Shown here piece after piece: positions 7,762-15,917 of a DNA stretch of 64,000 nt. The notes beneath the pieces were generated by a model that was given only the letters and a program-made list of their open reading frames with translations, was not told where the DNA came from and searched no databases. The position numbers and the translations under genes are program-made. The stretch is from positions 1,018,001-1,082,000 of the forward strand of contig NZ_CP141944.1 of the NCBI RefSeq assembly GCF_035658495.1, given 5' to 3'. Positions within the stretch are counted from its first letter, which is position 1. Each line of letters opens with the position of its first letter. The stretch is from Novosphingobium sp. RL4 (GTDB lineage Bacteria > Pseudomonadota > Alphaproteobacteria > Sphingomonadales > Sphingomonadaceae).

Positions 7762-9140
7762 CACAAGTGGACATGACGGCGGACGACGAACCGGGCACGC
7801 CGCCCGCAGGACCCGGCGCGGGCGCGCTGGAGCGCTGGTTTTCGCTGAAGGAGCGCGGCACCACCGCCCGTACCGAGGTTCTGGCGGGCGTGACCACGTT
7901 CCTGACCATGGCCTATATCGTGCTGGTCAATCCGGCGATCCTGGGCACGGCGGGAATGCCGGTCGCCTCGGTCGCGGCCGCAACCTGCTTTGCCGCCGCC
8001 TTCGCCTCGATCCTGATGGGCTTCGTGGCCAATACGCCGCTGGCGCTGGCGCCGGGCATGGGGCTCAACGCCTATTTCAGCTTCACCGTCGTCCAGCAGA
8101 TGGGCGTGCCCTGGCCGGTGGCGCTGGGCTGCGTGTTCATATCGGGCGTGGCGTTCCTCGTCCTGACCGTTACCGGCGTGCGCCAGCTGATCGTCGCCTC
8201 GATCCCGCAATATCTCTTCGCGGCGGTGGCGGGCGGCATCGGCCTGTTCATCGGCTTCATCGGCTTCAAGGATGCCGGCATCGTCGTTGCCAATCCCGCG
8301 ACTTTCGTGGCGCTCGGCGATCTCAAGGCGCCCGGCGCGGCGCTGGCGCTGATGGGGCTGGCGGTGATCGGCGCGCTCAGCGTGTGGAACGTGCGCGGGG
8401 CGATGCTGATCGGCATCCTGGCGACCAGCGTGGTCGGCTGGCTCTGCGGGATGGTCTCGGTCTCGCCGGAACCCTATTCGCTCGAAGCCCTGACCGGCAC
8501 GGCCTTCAAGCTGGACCTTGCGGGCGTCTTCGGCCTTTCCGGCAGCCATGGCCTGGGTCTGCTGGAGATCCTTTTCGTGTTCCTCTTCGTCGACCTGTTC
8601 GACAATATCGGAACCCTCGTGGCGGTGACCAAGCGCGCCGGGCTGATGGACGAGAACGGCCGCATCCCGCGCCTCAACCGCATCCTCATCACCGATGCCA
8701 CCGCCACCATCGTCGGCTCGATGGCGGGCACCAGCACGGTGACCTCCTATGTGGAAAGCGCGGCGGGCGTGCAGGAAGGCGGGCGCACCGGCCTGACCGC
8801 CGTGGTCACCGGCCTGCTGTTCCTGGCCACCATGTTCGTGGCGCCTTACGCCCAGCTCATTCCCCTGGCGGCAACCGCGCCCGCGCTCATCATCGTCGGC
8901 GGGCTGATGCTGCTGCCGCTGACCGAGGTGGAATGGGAAGATCCGCTGGCGGCGATCCCCGCCTTCCTCACGGTGGCGATGATCCCGCTCACCTTCTCGA
9001 TCGCCAACGGCCTCGCCTTCGGCATCACCGCCCATGCCGGGCTCAAGATCGTGCGCGGCACCATCGAGAAGAAGGACTGGTTCCTGCTGGTGCTGGCCCT
9101 GCTGTTCATCGCCCGCTTCGTCTGGATGGGAGCCGCCTGA
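7758..9140 (+). CDS. AzgA-type adenine/guanine/hypoxanthine permease
   Basis: A 460-residue multi-spanning inner membrane transporter starting at a GTG overlapping the amidase stop (GTGA). The motifs ALAPGMGLNAYF, LFVDLFDNIGTLV and GTSTVTSYVESAAGVQEGGR are those of the AzgA/GhxP subgroup (COG2252) of purine base permeases. These are proton-linked importers of adenine, guanine or hypoxanthine rather than of urate or xanthine. It would take in the bases released in the periplasm by the nucleosidase encoded just downstream (TGATG overlap) and feed the two base deaminases at the end of the operon. Confidence 0.92.
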   Translation: MTQVDMTADDEPGTPPAGPGAGALERWFSLKERGTTARTEVLAGVTTFLTMAYIVLVNPAILGTAGMPVASVAAATCFAAAFASILMGFVANTPLALAPGMGLNAYFSFTVVQQMGVPWPVALGCVFISGVAFLVLTVTGVRQLIVASIPQYLFAAVAGGIGLFIGFIGFKDAGIVVANPATFVALGDLKAPGAALALMGLAVIGALSVWNVRGAMLIGILATSVVGWLCGMVSVSPEPYSLEALTGTAFKLDLAGVFGLSGSHGLGLLEILFVFLFVDLFDNIGTLVAVTKRAGLMDENGRIPRLNRILITDATATIVGSMAGTSTVTSYVESAAGVQEGGRTGLTAVVTGLLFLATMFVAPYAQLIPLAATAPALIIVGGLMLLPLTEVEWEDPLAAIPAFLTVAMIPLTFSIANGLAFGITAHAGLKIVRGTIEKKDWFLLVLALLFIARFVWMGAA

Positions 9141-10066
9141 TGCGCGCCATTGCAATGTTCCTCGCCCTTGCCGCCGTCTGCGGCGCCGTTCCCGCCGAAG
9201 CGAAGCGGCTTGACGATACGCCGCGCACCGTGGTGATGACCGCGTTTTCGCCCGAATGGGACGCACTCGCCCCGGCCATCAGCAAGCCGCGCGAATACAA
9301 GGTCAACGGGCTTACCTTCCTCACCGGCAAGCTGGAGGGCAAGCCGGTGGTGCTGATGGCCAGCGGCGTGTCTATGGTGAACGCGGCGATGAACACGCAG
9401 CTCGTGCTGGATCGCTTCAACGTGCGCCGGATCGTCTTTTCCGGGATCGCCGGCGGCGTCGATCCCGAACTGTCCATCGGCGACGTGGTGGTGGCGCAGG
9501 ACTGGGCCCAGTATCTTGAGGTTTCCTTCGCGCGCCAGACCGAACAGGGCTGGGTCGTGCCCGAGGAAGTCGATGCCGGGGCGCCGAAGAACTGGAACAT
9601 GATGTTCCCGCGCGGCGTGCGGCTGGGCAATGCGGCGGAACCGATGCAGCGGCACTATACGATCGCGGTCGATCCCGGCCTCGTCGATCTTGCCCGCAAG
9701 GTCACGTCCGAAGTCACGCTGCGCCGCTGCGCCAAGGATGGTCCGCCCGAGCAGGCCGGGCCGTGCCTGCCGCAGACGCCGCGCATCGTCGTGGGCGGAA
9801 CCGGGGTGAGCGCGGGCGTCTTTGCCGACAATGCCGAGTTTCGCGGCTATCTCCAGCAGGCCTGGCACGCCCGCGTGCTCGACATGGAAAGCGCGGCGGT
9901 GGCGCAGGTCGCTTATGCCAACCGGGTGCCGGCCATCGTGTTCCGCAGCCTTTCCGATCTCGCCGGGGGGGATGCCGGGGCGAACCAGATGAATGCCTTC
10001 ATGGCGCTGGCCTCGGTCAATTCCGCCCATGTCGTGCGCGCCTTCGTCGCCGCGCTGCCGGACTGA
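9140..10066 (+). CDS. Exported PNP/MTAN-family nucleoside phosphorylase or nucleosidase
   Basis: A 308-residue protein with a signal peptide (cleavage near PAEA, about residue 22), then a PNP_UDP_1 (MTAN-like) fold: VVLMASGVSMVNAAMN, the phosphorylase motif IVFSGIAGGVDPELSIGDVV and the ribose-binding VLDMESAAVAQVA. The family releases a purine base from nucleosides by hydrolysis or phosphorolysis. Export and position directly after a purine base permease suggest it frees bases in the periplasm for immediate uptake. A Cys-containing insertion (LRRCAKDGPPEQAGPCLP) could carry a disulfide, which fits a periplasmic place. Phosphorolysis versus hydrolysis cannot be told from the sequence. Confidence 0.85.
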   Translation: MRAIAMFLALAAVCGAVPAEAKRLDDTPRTVVMTAFSPEWDALAPAISKPREYKVNGLTFLTGKLEGKPVVLMASGVSMVNAAMNTQLVLDRFNVRRIVFSGIAGGVDPELSIGDVVVAQDWAQYLEVSFARQTEQGWVVPEEVDAGAPKNWNMMFPRGVRLGNAAEPMQRHYTIAVDPGLVDLARKVTSEVTLRRCAKDGPPEQAGPCLPQTPRIVVGGTGVSAGVFADNAEFRGYLQQAWHARVLDMESAAVAQVAYANRVPAIVFRSLSDLAGGDAGANQMNAFMALASVNSAHVVRAFVAALPD

Positions 10067-10070
10067 GGCG

Positions 10071-11654
10071 ATGGAACTGACGACGGTTACCGGAACGCGC
10101 GGCATCGTCACGGCGCCGCATCGCGTTGCGGCCGAAGCGGGGCTGGCGGTGCTGATGGACGGCGGCAATGCGGTGGAGGCTACCGTTGCGGTGGCCGCCA
10201 CGCTGGCGGTGGTCTATCCGCACATGACCGCGATCGGCGGAGACGGTTTCTGGCTGATCCGCGAACCGGACGGCGCCGTGCATTCGGTACACGGCTGCGG
10301 CGGCGCGGCGGGCAGCGCCGACCTTGCGCTCTATGCCGGGCTGGACGCGGTGCCCACGCGCGGGCCACTGGCGGCCAACACGGTGGCGGGGACGATTTCC
10401 GGCTGGGCGGCGGCGCTGGAAACCTCGGGAGGGACACTGCCGCTCGAACGCCTGCTGCGCGATGCGATCCGGCATGCCGGGGAAGGTGTGACCGTGACCG
10501 CCGGGGGCGCTGCGATCGCCGCTGGCAAGGGCGCCGAACTGCGCGCCGCGCCGGGAGCCTATGCCGCGGTGTTCGAGCCGGAAGGCCGCCCGCTTGCCGA
10601 GGGTGACGTGCTGCGCAATCCCGCGCTTGCCGAAACCTTCCGCACGCTGGCGAGAGAGGGGCTGGACAGTTTCTACCGGGGCGAACTGGCCGCCGCGATC
10701 GCCGAGGACCTTGCCGCGCTGGGCAGCCCCGTTTCGGCGGCGGACCTTGCCGCGCATCGCGCCACCCGGCCGCAGCCGCTTTCCGTCCCCATCCGCGGCG
10801 CGCGCCTCTACAACAGCGCCCCGCCGACGCAGGGCTTCGCCTCGCTGGTGATCCTTGCGCTGTTCGACCGGCTCGCCGCCGATGGGCCGGACGGTTTCGC
10901 CCATGTCCACGGGCTGGTCGAGGCGACCAAGCAGGCCTTCCTGCTGCGCGACGCGCACGTGGGCGATCCGGCCTATACCGATTACGATTTTCAGGCCCTG
11001 CTTGACGATCCGCAGGCGCTTGATGCCATGGCGGCGCGGATCGATCCGGCCCGCGCGCTGCCCTGGCCGCAGCCGCCGCAGTGGGGCGATACCTGCTGGT
11101 TCGGCGCGGCGGACGGGGAAGGGCGCGTGGTCTCCTCCATCCAGTCCACCTATTTCGAGTTCGGTTCCGGCCTGGTGCTGCCGCGCAGCGGGATCGTCTG
11201 GCAGAACCGGGGCAGCTCGTTCCGTCTGGCCGAAACGGGGTGGAATGCGCTCAAGCCCGGTCGCAAGCCGTTCCACACGCTCAACCCCGCGCTCGCCGTG
11301 TTCGAGGACGGGCGCGTCATGGCCTATGGCACCATGGGGGGCGAGGGGCAGCCACAGACGCAGGCGGCGCTGTTCAGCCGCTATGCCCGCTACGGCGCCG
11401 ACCTCCAGGCCGCGATCAGCGCGCCGCGCTGGCTGCTGGGCCGGACATGGGGTGAGGCGACGACCTCGCTCAAGCTGGAGGACGGTTTCGACGAGGCGCT
11501 CTACGCCGCGCTGGCGCAGGCCGGGCACGACGTCGAGCGGGTCGGCCCGCCGACCGCGACGATGGGCCATGCGGGCGCCGTGGTACGTCTGCCCGGCGGC
11601 ACGTTCGAAGGCGCCACCGACCCTCGCAGCGATGGCGGCGTGGCCGCATGGTAG
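10071..11654 (+). CDS. hpxW: Gamma-glutamyltransferase-family oxamate amidohydrolase (HpxW-like)
   Basis: A 527-residue Ntn-hydrolase of the gamma-glutamyltransferase family with no signal peptide. Start motif GIVTAPHRVAAEAGLAVLMDGG; the self-processing site is the Thr of GDTCWFGAAD (Thr341), which becomes the N-terminal nucleophile of the small subunit. Conserved late motifs are RSGIVWQNRG and GTMGGEGQPQTQ. Cytoplasmic members in hpx operons are HpxW, which hydrolyses oxamate to oxalate and ammonia. The presence of hpxX, hpxY and hpxZ in the same operon supports HpxW over a glutathione enzyme. It starts four bases after the nucleosidase stop and overlaps the next gene by seven. Confidence 0.87.
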   Translation: MELTTVTGTRGIVTAPHRVAAEAGLAVLMDGGNAVEATVAVAATLAVVYPHMTAIGGDGFWLIREPDGAVHSVHGCGGAAGSADLALYAGLDAVPTRGPLAANTVAGTISGWAAALETSGGTLPLERLLRDAIRHAGEGVTVTAGGAAIAAGKGAELRAAPGAYAAVFEPEGRPLAEGDVLRNPALAETFRTLAREGLDSFYRGELAAAIAEDLAALGSPVSAADLAAHRATRPQPLSVPIRGARLYNSAPPTQGFASLVILALFDRLAADGPDGFAHVHGLVEATKQAFLLRDAHVGDPAYTDYDFQALLDDPQALDAMAARIDPARALPWPQPPQWGDTCWFGAADGEGRVVSSIQSTYFEFGSGLVLPRSGIVWQNRGSSFRLAETGWNALKPGRKPFHTLNPALAVFEDGRVMAYGTMGGEGQPQTQAALFSRYARYGADLQAAISAPRWLLGRTWGEATTSLKLEDGFDEALYAALAQAGHDVERVGPPTATMGHAGAVVRLPGGTFEGATDPRSDGGVAAW

Positions 11655-12958
11655 AGGCCGGCGGAGCCCGCGCCGTCGCCCGCTGCGATGCCCTTGGCGC
11701 GGCGCCTTACAGCGAGCTGGAGCAGGGCCTCTATCGCGGCTACCTGACCCCGGCCTACCATGCCACGGTGGACCTCGTCGGCGCGTGGATGGTCGATGCG
11801 GGGATGGATGTCGATCTCGATGCGACCGCCAATCTCCATGGCCGCTACGAAGGCGAGGCGCCCGGCGCCCCGGCGCTGGTGATCGGCAGCCACCTCGATT
11901 CCGTGCGGGACGGCGGCTGCTACGATGGCCCGCTGGGGGTCATGCTCGGCATCGAATGCGTCGCCGCGCTCAACGAGCAGGGCCGCCGCCTGCCTTTCGC
12001 CATCGAGGTCTACGGTTTCGGGGACGAGGAAGGCTCGCGCTTTCCCGCCGCCATGCTGACGAGCCGCGCCGTGGCCGGAACGCTGGACGTCGATCTCGGC
12101 GCGATTGCCGATGCCGAGGGGGTGTCGATGGAAGTGGCGCTCGGCTCGTTCAAGACCGATTATGACGTGGTGACGGCCAAGACGCCGACGAACACCTTCT
12201 CGACACGGACCTACCGCGCCGCGCGCCGCGCGCCGGAAGACATCGTGGCCTATCTCGAAGCCCATATCGAACAGGGTCCGGCGCTGGAGGCGGAAGGGCT
12301 GGCGCTTGGCACCGTCACCGGGATCGCCGCGCAATTGCGCTATGCCGCCACCGTGCGCGGCATGGCGGGCCACGCGGGCACGAGTTCGATGCCGCTGCGC
12401 CGCGATGCGCTGGCCGGGGCGGCCGAAATGGTGCTCGCGATCGAGGAGATCGCCCGCGCGGATGGATCGGATCTCGTCGCCACCGTCGGCAGGCTGGAGG
12501 CCATGCCCGGCGCTGCAAACGTGATCCCCGGCGAAGTGCGCTTCACCATCGATGTGCGCTCGGGCGAGGCGGCCCGGCGGGACCGTGCGGCGGGGGAAAT
12601 TCTCTCGCGGCTGGAGCAGATCGCCTCGAAGCGCGGCCTCGTGCTCGATCTGGCGCTGGTCCACGACCTGCCTGCCAGCCCTTGCGATCCCGTGCTGATG
12701 GACCTTCTGGACGCGGCCATGATCGAGGCTGGCCAGCCGGTGCGCCGTCTCGTCTCGGGTGCGGGGCACGATGCCATGGTCATGGCATCGCTCTGCCCCA
12801 CGGCGATGCTGTTCATCCGCTGCAAGGACGGCGTGAGCCACAATCCCGCCGAGCATGTCGAACCCGCCGACGCCGATGCGGCGCTGCGGGTCATGCGGGG
12901 CTTCATCGAGAAACTGGGCCAGAAACACTTGGGAGACAGCTTTGCCGACCGAACTTGA
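11648..12958 (+). CDS. allC: Allantoate amidohydrolase (M20 family)
   Basis: A 436-residue binuclear metal amidohydrolase of the M20/allantoate amidohydrolase family. Metal-ligand motifs are GSHLDSVRDGGCYDGPLG, FGDEEGSRFP, EAHIEQGPALE and the late SHNPAEHVE; the dimerisation-domain motif is AGHAGTSSMPLRRDAL. It should hydrolyse allantoate to (S)-ureidoglycine, CO2 and ammonia, giving the amino donor used by the next enzyme. It overlaps hpxW at its start and the aminotransferase at its end. Related N-carbamoyl amino acid hydrolases and ureidoglycolate amidohydrolases share the fold, but the surrounding allantoinase and aminotransferase genes favour allantoate. Confidence 0.88.
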   Translation: MVEAGGARAVARCDALGAAPYSELEQGLYRGYLTPAYHATVDLVGAWMVDAGMDVDLDATANLHGRYEGEAPGAPALVIGSHLDSVRDGGCYDGPLGVMLGIECVAALNEQGRRLPFAIEVYGFGDEEGSRFPAAMLTSRAVAGTLDVDLGAIADAEGVSMEVALGSFKTDYDVVTAKTPTNTFSTRTYRAARRAPEDIVAYLEAHIEQGPALEAEGLALGTVTGIAAQLRYAATVRGMAGHAGTSSMPLRRDALAGAAEMVLAIEEIARADGSDLVATVGRLEAMPGAANVIPGEVRFTIDVRSGEAARRDRAAGEILSRLEQIASKRGLVLDLALVHDLPASPCDPVLMDLLDAAMIEAGQPVRRLVSGAGHDAMVMASLCPTAMLFIRCKDGVSHNPAEHVEPADADAALRVMRGFIEKLGQKHLGDSFADRT

Positions 12959-14207
12959 TCCGCTGCTCTTCGGCGAGATCGACCCGCCCCAGCGCCTGCT
13001 CATGGGGCCGGGGCCGATCAACGCGCACCCCCGCGTGCTGCGGGCGATGAGCGCGGACCTGCTGGGCCAGTTCGACCCGGAAATGACCGGCTACATGAAC
13101 CAGGTCATGGCGCTCTACCGTCCGATCTTCGGCACGCGGAACCAGTGGACCATGCTGGTGGACGGCACCGCGCGTGCGGGGATCGAGGCGGCGCTGGTCA
13201 GCCTCGTGGCGCCGGGCGACGTGGTGCTGGTGGTGAACTTCGGGCGTTTCGGCCTGCTGCTGGCCGAAATCCTCACCCGCATCGGCGCGGTGATCGAGAC
13301 GGTGGACGCGCCCTGGGGCGAGGTCGTGCCGCTGGAACGCGTGGCCGAGGCCATCGCCCGCTGCCATCCCAAGGTTGTGGCCACCATTCACGGCGACACT
13401 TCGACGACGATGGCGCAGCCGCTCGACGGCTTCGGCGAACTCTGCCGCCAGGCGGGCGCGCTCAGTTATGTCGATGCCACGGCGACCATCGGCGGCATGG
13501 AACTGGCGGCGGACCGCTGGGGCGTGGATGTCGTCACCGGCGGCTTGCAGAAGTGCATGGGCGGCCCCTCCGGCTCGGCGCCGATCACGATTTCGGACAA
13601 GGCGGCCGAGCACATCGGACGCCGCCGCCACGTGGAACAGGGCATCCGCCGCGACGACATCGTGGACGGGCAGGGGCCGCGCATCGGTTCCAACTATTTC
13701 GACCTTGCCATGGTGATGGACTACTGGTCGGACAAGCGGCTCAATCACCATACCGAGGCGACCTCGATGCTCTATGCCGCCCGCGAATGTGCGCGCATCG
13801 CATTGGGGGAAGGGCTGGAGGCCCGCTATGCCCGCCATGCCGCTGCGGGCCGGGCGATGGCGGCGGGGCTGCGCGCCATGGGGCTCTCGCTGTTCGGCGA
13901 CGATGCCCACCGGATGACCAACGTCACCGGCGTGTTCATTCCCGAAGGCGTGGACGGCGAAGCGGTGCGCATGGCGATGCGGCAGCAGTTCGAGATCGAG
14001 ATCGGCACCGCCTTCGGTCCCCTGCAGGGCCGGATCTGGCGGATCGGCGCGATGGGGTACAATGCCATGAAGCACAAGGTGCTGCTGACCTTGGCGGCGC
14101 TGGAAGCGTGCCTCGGCATGGAAGGCTTCAGGCTGCCGCCGGGCAAGGCGGTTCCGGCGGCCATGGCTGCATGGGACTTTCCGCAAGTTGGGGAGCAGCG
14201 GGCATGA
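12942..14207 (+). CDS. pucG: (S)-ureidoglycine-glyoxylate aminotransferase
   Basis: A 421-residue class V PLP aminotransferase. The TTG at 12942 is preceded by GGGAGA and lies inside the end of allC; it gives the natural N-terminus LPTELDPLLFGEIDPPQRLL. The PLP lysine is Lys204 in GGLQKCMGGPSG; upstream SYVDATATIGG carries the Asp that holds the cofactor ring nitrogen. PucG-type enzymes transfer the amino group from ureidoglycine to glyoxylate, giving oxalurate and glycine. That makes oxalurate the expected branch product here, in line with the hpxWXYZ set in the same operon. It ends with an ATGA overlap with puuE. Confidence 0.9.
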   Translation: MPTELDPLLFGEIDPPQRLLMGPGPINAHPRVLRAMSADLLGQFDPEMTGYMNQVMALYRPIFGTRNQWTMLVDGTARAGIEAALVSLVAPGDVVLVVNFGRFGLLLAEILTRIGAVIETVDAPWGEVVPLERVAEAIARCHPKVVATIHGDTSTTMAQPLDGFGELCRQAGALSYVDATATIGGMELAADRWGVDVVTGGLQKCMGGPSGSAPITISDKAAEHIGRRRHVEQGIRRDDIVDGQGPRIGSNYFDLAMVMDYWSDKRLNHHTEATSMLYAARECARIALGEGLEARYARHAAAGRAMAAGLRAMGLSLFGDDAHRMTNVTGVFIPEGVDGEAVRMAMRQQFEIEIGTAFGPLQGRIWRIGAMGYNAMKHKVLLTLAALEACLGMEGFRLPPGKAVPAAMAAWDFPQVGEQRA

Positions 14208-15103
14208 GCAAGGGGGCGGACATGGCCCGCGATCTCGTCGGCTATGGCCGCACGCCTCCCGATCCGCAGTGGCCCGGCGGGGCGCGCGTGGCGGTGCAGT
14301 TCGTCATCAACTACGAGGAAGGCGCGGAGAATTCCGTCCTCAACGGCGACGAACGCTCCGAGGCCTTCCTCAGCGAGATGGTCGGCGCGGCCAGCCATGC
14401 CGACCGGGCGATGGCGATGGAGAGCCTTTACGAATATGGCAGCCGCGCAGGGTTCTGGCGGCTGCACCGGCTGTTCACCGGGCGCGGGTTGCCGGTGACG
14501 GTGTTCGGCGTGGCCAGGGCCATGGAGATGAACCCCGAAGCCGTCGCCGCGATACTGGAGGCCGGCTGGGAAATCGCCAGCCATGGCCTGCGCTGGATCG
14601 ATTACCAGAACGTGCCCGAAGCGGTGGAACGCGCTCACATCGCCGAAGCCATCGCGCTTCACGAAAGGCTCACCGGCAGCCGCCCGCTCGGCTGGTATCA
14701 GGGCCGCACCTCGCCCAATACCGCGCGGCTCGTCGCCGAGGAGGGTGGCTTCCTCTACGATGCGGACAGTTATGCCGACGACCTGCCCTATTGGGACAGG
14801 CGGCACGGCAAACCGCAGCTCGTGGTGCCCTATACGCTCGACGTGAACGACATGAAGATCGTGGCGCTCAACGGCTTTACCGAGGGGGAGCAGTTCTTCC
14901 GCCACATGCGCGACACTTACGATCAGCTTCGCGAGGAAGGCGGGCGGATGATGTCGGTGGGCCTGCACGGCCGCATTGCCGGCAAGCCCGGCCGCGCCCG
15001 CGCCGTTGCCCGGTTCCTCGATCATGTCGTCGCCAGCGGTGACGGATGGGTTGCCCGGCGCATCGATATCGCGCGCCACTGGCAGGAGCGTTTCCCGGCA
15101 TGA
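14204..15103 (+). CDS. puuE: Cofactor-independent allantoinase PuuE (polysaccharide deacetylase family)
   Basis: A 299-residue NodB-fold hydrolase. The motifs RDLVGYGRTPPDPQWPGGAR, INYEEGAENSVLNGD, WEIASHGLRWID and YQGRTSPNTARLV are those of PuuE allantoinase, which opens the hydantoin ring of allantoin to allantoate without the binuclear metal site of AllB. The reading frame is open far upstream, but the ATG at 14204 overlaps the aminotransferase stop (ATGA) and gives the usual family length. Confidence 0.93.
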   Translation: MSKGADMARDLVGYGRTPPDPQWPGGARVAVQFVINYEEGAENSVLNGDERSEAFLSEMVGAASHADRAMAMESLYEYGSRAGFWRLHRLFTGRGLPVTVFGVARAMEMNPEAVAAILEAGWEIASHGLRWIDYQNVPEAVERAHIAEAIALHERLTGSRPLGWYQGRTSPNTARLVAEEGGFLYDADSYADDLPYWDRRHGKPQLVVPYTLDVNDMKIVALNGFTEGEQFFRHMRDTYDQLREEGGRMMSVGLHGRIAGKPGRARAVARFLDHVVASGDGWVARRIDIARHWQERFPA

Positions 15104-15480
15104 AGATCGACGATCCCGTGCTTCACGCCGAAGTGGCCGCTGCCTTTCGCGCCTACGAGCGCGCGCTGATGGCGGACGATGTTCCGGCGATGGACGCCCT
15201 GTTTCATCAGGCGCCCACCACCAACCGCTACGGCGTGGGCGAAGTGCTTTACGGGATCGAGGAAATCCGCGCATTCCGCAAGGGACGCGGCGGCTCGCCG
15301 CAGCGCCGGCTCGGGCGTGTCGCCATCACCGTCTATGGTGACAGCTTCGCCACCGCCGATGCCGAATTCTTCCGCGAGGGTTCCGACAGTCGCGGCCGCC
15401 AGACGCAGAGCTGGGTGCGTTTCGATGACGGCTGGAAGGTCGTTTCCGCTCATGTCAGCCTCGAAGGGAGCACGTCGTGA
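15100..15480 (+). CDS. hpxZ: HpxZ/AtzH-like protein (DUF3225)
   Basis: A 126-residue NTF2-like protein: EVAAAFRAYERALMADDV, APTTNRYGVGEVLYG, EIRAFRKGRGG and WVRFDDGWKVVSAHVSL are typical of DUF3225, which includes HpxZ of oxalurate degradation and AtzH of the cyanuric acid pathway. AtzH has been reported as a 1,3-dicarboxyurea amidohydrolase, so HpxZ may act on an unstable ureido intermediate of oxalurate breakdown, but its role is not settled. Its start overlaps puuE (ATGA) and its stop overlaps the OHCU decarboxylase start (GTGA). Confidence 0.85.
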   Translation: MKIDDPVLHAEVAAAFRAYERALMADDVPAMDALFHQAPTTNRYGVGEVLYGIEEIRAFRKGRGGSPQRRLGRVAITVYGDSFATADAEFFREGSDSRGRQTQSWVRFDDGWKVVSAHVSLEGSTS

Positions 15481-15917
15481 CCGCGCTTTTCGAACATAGC
15501 CCCTGGGTGGAGGAGCGCGCCGATGCGCGGCCTTTCTCGGGGGATCGCCATGCCGATCTCCTGGCGGTGATGCATGAGGCCAGCGCCGGGGAACAGCTCG
15601 CCCTGATCCGCGCGCATCCCGAACTGGCGGGCAAGGCGGCGATCGACCGGACCCTGACCGAGGCTTCGGCCGCCGAACAGGCCAGTGCCGGGCTCGACCG
15701 CCTGACGCCGGGGGAATACGAACGCTTCCACGCGCTGAACGCCGCCTACCGCGCCCGGTTCGGCTTTCCCTTCATCATCTGCGTGCGGTTGACCGACAAG
15801 GCGGGCATCCTTGCCGCGATGGAGCGCCGCCTCGGCAACGAACGCGACGCCGAAGTGGCGACGGCGCTGGAACAGATCGGCGAAATCGTGCGCTTGCGGC
15901 TGGAGGATGCGGCATGA
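15477..15917 (+). CDS. uraD: OHCU decarboxylase
   Basis: A 146-residue 2-oxo-4-hydroxy-4-carboxy-5-ureidoimidazoline decarboxylase. HPELAGKAA contains the catalytic His region (ALIRAHPELAG); EYERFHALNAAYRARFGFPF and ICVR are the other family blocks. It converts OHCU to (S)-allantoin, the last of the three steps from urate. The GTG start overlaps the hpxZ stop, and the stop overlaps the flavoprotein start by four bases. Confidence 0.93.
   Translation: MTALFEHSPWVEERADARPFSGDRHADLLAVMHEASAGEQLALIRAHPELAGKAAIDRTLTEASAAEQASAGLDRLTPGEYERFHALNAAYRARFGFPFIICVRLTDKAGILAAMERRLGNERDAEVATALEQIGEIVRLRLEDAA

Noticed and set aside
7560..9266. A 568-codon minus-strand open frame
   Set aside because: It is the complement of the AzgA-type permease gene, whose motifs are unmistakable.
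9140..10066. Cytosolic methylthioadenosine/adenosylhomocysteine nucleosidase of methionine salvage
   Set aside because: The protein has a signal peptide and extra Cys-containing insertion and lies in a purine operon; no methionine salvage gene is nearby.
10071..11654. A periplasmic glutathione gamma-glutamyltransferase
   Set aside because: There is no signal peptide and the genes around it are for oxalurate degradation, so HpxW is the better reading.
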